From the NCBI GenBank assembly GCA_964551445.1, contig CAZKCG010000010.1, positions 54,431-118,430 of the forward strand: DNA of 64,000 bases. Reading direction: 5' to 3'. The notes under the pieces were generated by a model that had not been told where the DNA came from, ran no database searches, and worked only from the letters and a program-made list of their open reading frames with translations. Source of the stretch: DAOPXV01 sp964551445. Lineage in GTDB: Bacteria > Muiribacteriota > UBA9980. Position numbers and translations under genes: made by a program. This document shows positions 60,126 through 64,000 of the stretch, one piece after another. Within the stretch, counting starts at the first letter, position 1. Every line of letters starts with the position of its first letter.

Positions 60126-62609
60126 TTAGTCTTCTTTTAACATCGCGAGTTCTTTTTTCGTGCGGGCTCTCATGGTGATGGCGCCGCAGAAACATTTCTG
60201 CGAGCATATGCTGCATCCGACGCATTTTTCGGGGTTCGTTACGGGATAGCCGTTCTTATCGGGAGTAATGGCAAGATACGGGCAACGGCCGCAGTTTCCG
60301 CATTTGAGGCAGAGGTCGTGATCGCTTTCGGATATTTTTTTAGTGGGCGTAAGTTCCATGAATCCGGTTATCGGATCGGGAAGCGCTGCGCCGACAAGGT
60401 CTTTTACTGATCTGATGCCGCGGTCGAGCATGAGGTGAGATAAACCGGAAGCCAGTTCGTTATAAACGCCTACGCCCTGTTTCATGGCAACCGTGCAGAA
60501 CTGAACGGTCTTAGCGCCTAATGCGAGGAAGTGAGCCGCGGCTTTATAATCCATGGGACCGCCGTTTCCGGAGACGGTGATGCCGAGTTTGGCGACGTTA
60601 GCGAGCGAAAGATTCGATATAGGGGTTACGCCTTCGCCGCTCATGCCGACGACAACCGCTTCGTCCCAGTTCTTTTTGGAGCCTTCCCTGAACATGAGAG
60701 TCGGGAATGTGTTGGCAAGCGTTACGCCTGCGGCTTTTTTCGGGTATTTATCGAGAACTTTTTTTATAGCCATCATTATCGGATGAAGAGAGGTGACGGC
60801 GGCAGTGAGTTTGAAGAGTTTAGGTATCTTCGGGTTTGACACTTCCATTATCCAGTCGATTATTTTAGCGGTGAGCGCAGCGTTCTGAGATACGATGTCG
60901 CCTTCGGTTCCGTCGCCGCCCTGCGGGCAGGAAAGGCTGTATTCGATACCCATTACGCCGGCGTCTTCGAGTTTTTTAGTGTTTGCCTGCCAGCCGGCCT
61001 TGTCGCTCTTATCATTTCCGGTTACGGGTCCGCCGGTTGACGCCATCGTGAGTTTGGTCGGGAATTCTTTTATGAGGCGTTTTATTTCTTTGCACACTCT
61101 TGTAAGAGAGTGGCCGGAAACGTTATCGCAGTTAGCGTAAGTGTTCGGCGTTACGGCGAACATATATTCCGACGGGATATGGATCGATCCGCCGTCGAAA
61201 GCGGTTTTCATTATTCCGCCTGCCCAGCCGGCTTTATAGGCTTTTACCATCTGGTCGTATCCGTCGGATGGCGGAGCGGCCGAGAGGATGAAAGGAGATT
61301 CGATCGTTCTTCCGAAGAAGTCGTATTCAAGAGAGACGGGGAGCGGATTCCAGCCCGGAAGAGCGTCGTAGCTCTTGACCATTTTTTCGATCTTCGTCAC
61401 TTTTTTACCGTTTAAATATTCGTCCATCTGAACGGCAATGTTTTTACCCGCGGCTACGGCTTCAACGACCGTCGTCGGCCCGTTCACGCAGTCGCCCGCG
61501 TAGAATATCTTCGGATTTTCAATTTTTGTAAGGCCTGAGCGGTTTCCAATGGCTACGATGACCTGGTCGAAATACATTCTGTCCTGGTCGGTGCCTTTTA
61601 TCTCTTCGATGTCTTTCAGGCTGAATTTCTTGCCGTTCAACTTAACTTTGGCGGTTTTGATGCCGGCGACCTTTTTGCCCTTTAAAACGATCTCTTTAAC
61701 TTTTATTCTGCCGTTGACGTCAACGCCGGAATGAGCGAGTTCGAGAAGCTCTTTCTGCGTGAGAGGCATTTCGTTCAATGTTTCAAGCGCGTACATCTCG
61801 ACCATTTTCGCGCCGTTGTTTTTCGCCGTTACAGCGCAATCCCAAGCTACGGCTCCGCCGCCGATTATTGCTACATTGCCCTTGCAAGCGAATTTTTTAG
61901 CGTCCATGAGATATTCGAGAGAGTAAACGGCGGCTTCCTCGCCTTTGATGCCGGGTTTGATAGGAGTCCAAAGGCCTGTTGCCACGCATACAGCATCGAA
62001 TTTTTTCAGGAGTTCTTTGGGATCTTCGATGTATTTATTCTTGATTATTTCGATATCGCCGCATTTCAATAAAAATTCGATATCGGTTTTCAATATTTTC
62101 TTGTCGAGGCGGTATTCCGGTATCGTGTGGCATGCTCCGCCGGCTAACGGTTCAGCTTCGAATACGGTCACTTTATAGCCTTTCTGTGCGAGCATCGCTG
62201 CGGTTCCGAGGCCCGCGGGGCCGGCGCCGACGACGGCGACTTTTTTGTCGTTCAATTTAGCTTTCTTGAACGCGGGCATGACCTTGAGTTTTTTAGCCCT
62301 TTCGACTATCGTTGCCTGAAGCGACGGGATCTCGATGGCTTTATCGAATTCGAGGTGGACGCATTTAGCCATGCAGTGTTTATCCGGGCATACCGCGCCG
62401 CAGATACCGCCGAGCGGGTTCGAGCTCATTATTTCGCCGGCGGCGCGCATGAAATCCTTATCGGATTTGAGTCTTGCGGCCATGATGAAATCGGCCGGGG
62501 AACAATTGGCGGGGCACGCAGCTTTACATGGCTTGTCCTCGCAGTATTCGCAGCGTAAAAATTCGGCCTCGAGCTGGGCGTCGGTAAGATTGGGATTGTT
62601 TGTGTACAT
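60126..62609 (-). CDS. PreT-PreA-like Fe-S flavoprotein (YgfK/DPD architecture)
   Basis: This 827-residue single-chain protein has the domain order of dihydropyrimidine dehydrogenase: an N-terminal Fe-S helical region (CEYCEDKPCKAACPANC), an FAD/NAD(P) module (VAVVGAGPAGLGTAAMLA, NVAIIGGGAVAWDCAVTA), an FMN TIM barrel (YSLSCPQGGDGTEGDI) and two C-terminal [4Fe-4S] motifs (CLKCGNCGRCPY, CVGCSICSQKC). The FMN-domain base, Cys in true dihydropyrimidine dehydrogenases, appears as Val-Ser in the aligned loop, so pyrimidine reduction is uncertain. The start ATG follows AAGGAG by about ten bases; an upstream in-frame start is rejected. A role with the SsnA-like enzyme is likely. Confidence 0.85.
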   Translation of the reverse strand: MYTNNPNLTDAQLEAEFLRCEYCEDKPCKAACPANCSPADFIMAARLKSDKDFMRAAGEIMSSNPLGGICGAVCPDKHCMAKCVHLEFDKAIEIPSLQATIVERAKKLKVMPAFKKAKLNDKKVAVVGAGPAGLGTAAMLAQKGYKVTVFEAEPLAGGACHTIPEYRLDKKILKTDIEFLLKCGDIEIIKNKYIEDPKELLKKFDAVCVATGLWTPIKPGIKGEEAAVYSLEYLMDAKKFACKGNVAIIGGGAVAWDCAVTAKNNGAKMVEMYALETLNEMPLTQKELLELAHSGVDVNGRIKVKEIVLKGKKVAGIKTAKVKLNGKKFSLKDIEEIKGTDQDRMYFDQVIVAIGNRSGLTKIENPKIFYAGDCVNGPTTVVEAVAAGKNIAVQMDEYLNGKKVTKIEKMVKSYDALPGWNPLPVSLEYDFFGRTIESPFILSAAPPSDGYDQMVKAYKAGWAGGIMKTAFDGGSIHIPSEYMFAVTPNTYANCDNVSGHSLTRVCKEIKRLIKEFPTKLTMASTGGPVTGNDKSDKAGWQANTKKLEDAGVMGIEYSLSCPQGGDGTEGDIVSQNAALTAKIIDWIMEVSNPKIPKLFKLTAAVTSLHPIMMAIKKVLDKYPKKAAGVTLANTFPTLMFREGSKKNWDEAVVVGMSGEGVTPISNLSLANVAKLGITVSGNGGPMDYKAAAHFLALGAKTVQFCTVAMKQGVGVYNELASGLSHLMLDRGIRSVKDLVGAALPDPITGFMELTPTKKISESDHDLCLKCGNCGRCPYLAITPDKNGYPVTNPEKCVGCSICSQKCFCGAITMRARTKKELAMLKED

Positions 62610-62693
62610 AGAACAGATACTCCTTAACCTCATAGTATTTTATTTAGTTGAATTTTTTTCAAAGCGGGCAGCGTTAATATAAGCAGTCGTTAT

Positions 62694-62723
62694 ATTATAC
62701 CACCACTATATATGCCAAGTCAA
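62694..62723 (-). promoter_or_regulatory. Sigma-70 promoter of the flavoprotein gene
   Basis: On the minus strand TTGACT and TATAAT are 18 bases apart. The predicted start near 62687 gives a leader of about 78 bases. Confidence 0.75.
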
Positions 62724-62809
62724 AATTTTATTTGATTTTTTTTAAAGAAAAAAGACCGTAAAAAATAGAATTACGATATCGGAAATTCATAACATGATCG
62801 TGAAAATAA

Positions 62810-63559
62810 TCACCTTGGATCCGCTATGTTGATGTTTGAAAAGTTGTTTTTAAGTTTTTCGATTCCGTCAAAAAGTTCTTTTAGGTCTCTGTATATTTCA
62901 TCAACCTCTCCGCCTTTAGGCGAAAAGCTCTTTGACATGGCAAGGTTGGCCATTTTAAGTTTGACTATGTCGAAATAATTTCCCGCGCGGCCGACCTCCA
63001 TGTCTATCATTTTTATAAGCTTATAGCCGTGCTGATAGGTCAGGAGAGCTTCCTCGAGCATCGAAAGATTTTTCTGATACTCGTTTTTAAGTTCAAAATC
63101 CTTTTCGGCCGATGCTTTCAGTTTATATTCATCGGACTGTCTTTTCAGTTTATCGTAATCGACGGAGAGTATCTGTTGTTCTATTTGTGAGCCTTTCTGG
63201 CAAAGGGAAAGAAGTTCATCGTATAAGCGCTGAAATTTTTTATCGAGTTCATCGACGATAGATCTTATTGCGTGGTCGGAAGAGAAAGCTTCTTTTATGG
63301 CTTCGATCTTTTTAAGGGTTTCGACCATTATGCGCGAATATTTCAGCGTGAGTCCTTCGATACGAAGGTCAGGCCCTTCGCCCCTTGCGGCAGGGTTGGA
63401 AACGAATATTTTCAGCCTGTTCCTCAGAAAGAAAAAATAAAAAAGAGAGGCCGCGCCGAAAAGTATAAGCGCCGGAAATATGAGCGCTATCATAAAACGA
63501 ACCAGTACAAGGATTATAGCGAAAGTTAATATCGTGAAAAGAATTATGTTGATGTCCAT
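62810..63559 (-). CDS. Membrane protein with long coiled-coil cytoplasmic region
   Basis: This 249-residue protein has two adjacent N-terminal membrane helices (about 4-45; ILFTILTFAIILVLVRFMIA, ILFGAASLFYFFFL) followed by a mostly helical soluble region. The heptad-rich stretch from about 85 to 180 (MVETLKKIEAIKEAF, ELDKKFQRLYDELLSL) should form a coiled coil. It resembles XpaC/TelA-neighbour-type proteins only in general shape. I do not recognise a function. GAGGTGG is five bases before the ATG at 63559; an ATG 12 bases upstream is less likely. Confidence 0.7.
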   Translation of the reverse strand: MDINIILFTILTFAIILVLVRFMIALIFPALILFGAASLFYFFFLRNRLKIFVSNPAARGEGPDLRIEGLTLKYSRIMVETLKKIEAIKEAFSSDHAIRSIVDELDKKFQRLYDELLSLCQKGSQIEQQILSVDYDKLKRQSDEYKLKASAEKDFELKNEYQKNLSMLEEALLTYQHGYKLIKMIDMEVGRAGNYFDIVKLKMANLAMSKSFSPKGGEVDEIYRDLKELFDGIEKLKNNFSNINIADPR

Positions 63560-63667
63560 CGGCCACCTCATTTTTAAAATTCACCCCATTATATCAAATT
63601 TCTCCGCAATATTCAATTTATATAAATCAGCCTCCGTAAGCTTTGATCAACGCTGAAATATTATTTG

Positions 63668-63697
63668 TTGACATTTAATTGATAATTTTAGTAGAAT
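63668..63697 (+). promoter_or_regulatory. Sigma-70 promoter of the terminal hydrolase gene
   Basis: TTGACA and TAGAAT are 18 bases apart, with a predicted start near 63704 and a leader of about 42 bases that contains GGAGG. Confidence 0.78.
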
Positions 63698-63745
63698 TAA
63701 TACAGAAGCATTGCCGCTTTGAAGTCATTTAACGGAGGTCGTAAT

Positions 63746-64000
63746 TTGTTTTCACTCACGATCAGATCAATAAAACCGTCTGTTTTAACAGCTGTTTTTC
63801 TTTTTGTATTCGGTTTTTTTGTTTCCGGCGCTTTCGCCTCGGAAACTTCGCAGGTCGGCCTCGATAAAAAGGCGGCGGATAATGTTAAGTCCATAAAAAT
63901 AAAATGGTTCGGCCACGCCATGTTCCTGCTTGAGCTCAATGACGCGAAGATATTGATAGATCCTTTTTCCGACATCGGTTATCCTATGCCGAAAGATCCG
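63746..64000 (+). CDS. Secreted metallo-beta-lactamase-fold hydrolase, N-terminal part (runs off the window)
   Basis: The first 85 residues of a gene that continues beyond the window. A TTG start with GGAGG seven bases upstream opens a signal peptide (LTAVFLFVFGFFVSGAFASE). The mature protein begins with a motif typical of UPF0173/L-ascorbate-lactonase-like hydrolases: IKIKWFGHAMFLLEL-N-D, then KILIDPFSDIGYP. The usual zinc-binding HxHxDH motif would lie just past the end. The substrate is unknown. Confidence 0.82.
   Translation, partial: MFSLTIRSIKPSVLTAVFLFVFGFFVSGAFASETSQVGLDKKAADNVKSIKIKWFGHAMFLLELNDAKILIDPFSDIGYPMPKDP

Overview
This looks like a 64 kb piece of chromosome from a Gram-negative, probably anaerobic bacterium of about 45% GC. 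I cannot place it firmly; an uncultivated deep-branching phylum of the Wallbacteria/Riflebacteria type is a guess from gene content (many TPR, FHA, kinase, cyclase and hybrid sensor proteins beside propionate-type fermentation genes). A LolA-like protein, a lipoprotein and Sec signal peptides imply an outer membrane. I see no rRNA, tRNA, CRISPR array, phage or intact insertion sequence.

Layout. 1-3343 (minus): a dTDP-glucose dehydratase, a large multi-pass membrane protein and the 5' end of recD2, joined by ATGA overlaps. 3.5-6.8 kb (plus): a response regulator/histidine kinase, a PycTM-like membrane protein, a cysteine desulfurase-like enzyme and a RING-like zinc protein. 7-17.2 kb (plus): a TPR protein, a GAF-cyclase, an aminotransferase, a secreted beta-sandwich protein, a CheB-CheR-PAS fusion with no standard start codon, and a PAS histidine kinase. 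17.2-22.7 kb (minus): an orphan recombinase-type zinc-ribbon domain, a TPR protein with three cold-shock domains, a RsbW-GNAT fusion and a CHASE2 cyclase. 22.7-23.6 kb: a sigma-54 promoter and two paralogous 43-residue zinc-ribbon microproteins. 23.6-27.5 kb: a perfect sigma-70 promoter and the methylmalonyl-CoA:pyruvate transcarboxylase operon (12S, small subunit, biotin carrier, 5S). 27.7-36.9 kb: an ankyrin protein, an ADP-ribosylglycohydrolase, a lipoprotein, a Ser/Thr kinase divergent from a phosphotransferase-cyclase-FHA fusion, and a membrane metzincin-like protease. 36.9-43.1 kb: methylmalonyl-CoA mutase, a B12-domain/epimerase fusion, a hairpin-rich repeat, an aldo-keto reductase, a Nudix hydrolase and MeaB. 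43.3-49 kb: acetyltransferase, TIM-barrel protein, B12 radical SAM protein, DUF2148 protein, a UGA-containing SelW-type selenoprotein and a beta-helix protein. 49.2-54.2 kb: glycogen synthase, phosphohexomutase, HAMP membrane protein, CoaE and a LolA-like protein. 54.4-64 kb: TPR protein, Maf, polysaccharide deacetylase, YjbQ, an SsnA-like amidohydrolase, a Nif11-type RiPP precursor, a PreT-PreA-like flavoprotein, a coiled-coil membrane protein and a partial secreted metallo-beta-lactamase-fold protein.

How the genes work together. The transcarboxylase, mutase, epimerase and MeaB form almost all of the B12- and biotin-dependent route between succinyl-CoA and propionyl-CoA, coupled to pyruvate/oxaloacetate. 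The rest is dominated by signalling: two-component proteins, two class III cyclases, a Hanks kinase with an FHA partner and an ADP-ribose hydrolase. Sigma-70 promoters are easy to read here, and at four or five genes the predicted transcription start lies 0-4 nt from the start codon, so leaderless translation looks common.

The observations most worth following up are the selenoprotein with its SECIS-like hairpin, the sigma-54-driven microprotein pair, the orphan Nif11 RiPP precursor, the leaderless promoters, the ATC start of the CheB-CheR fusion, and several unusual domain fusions.
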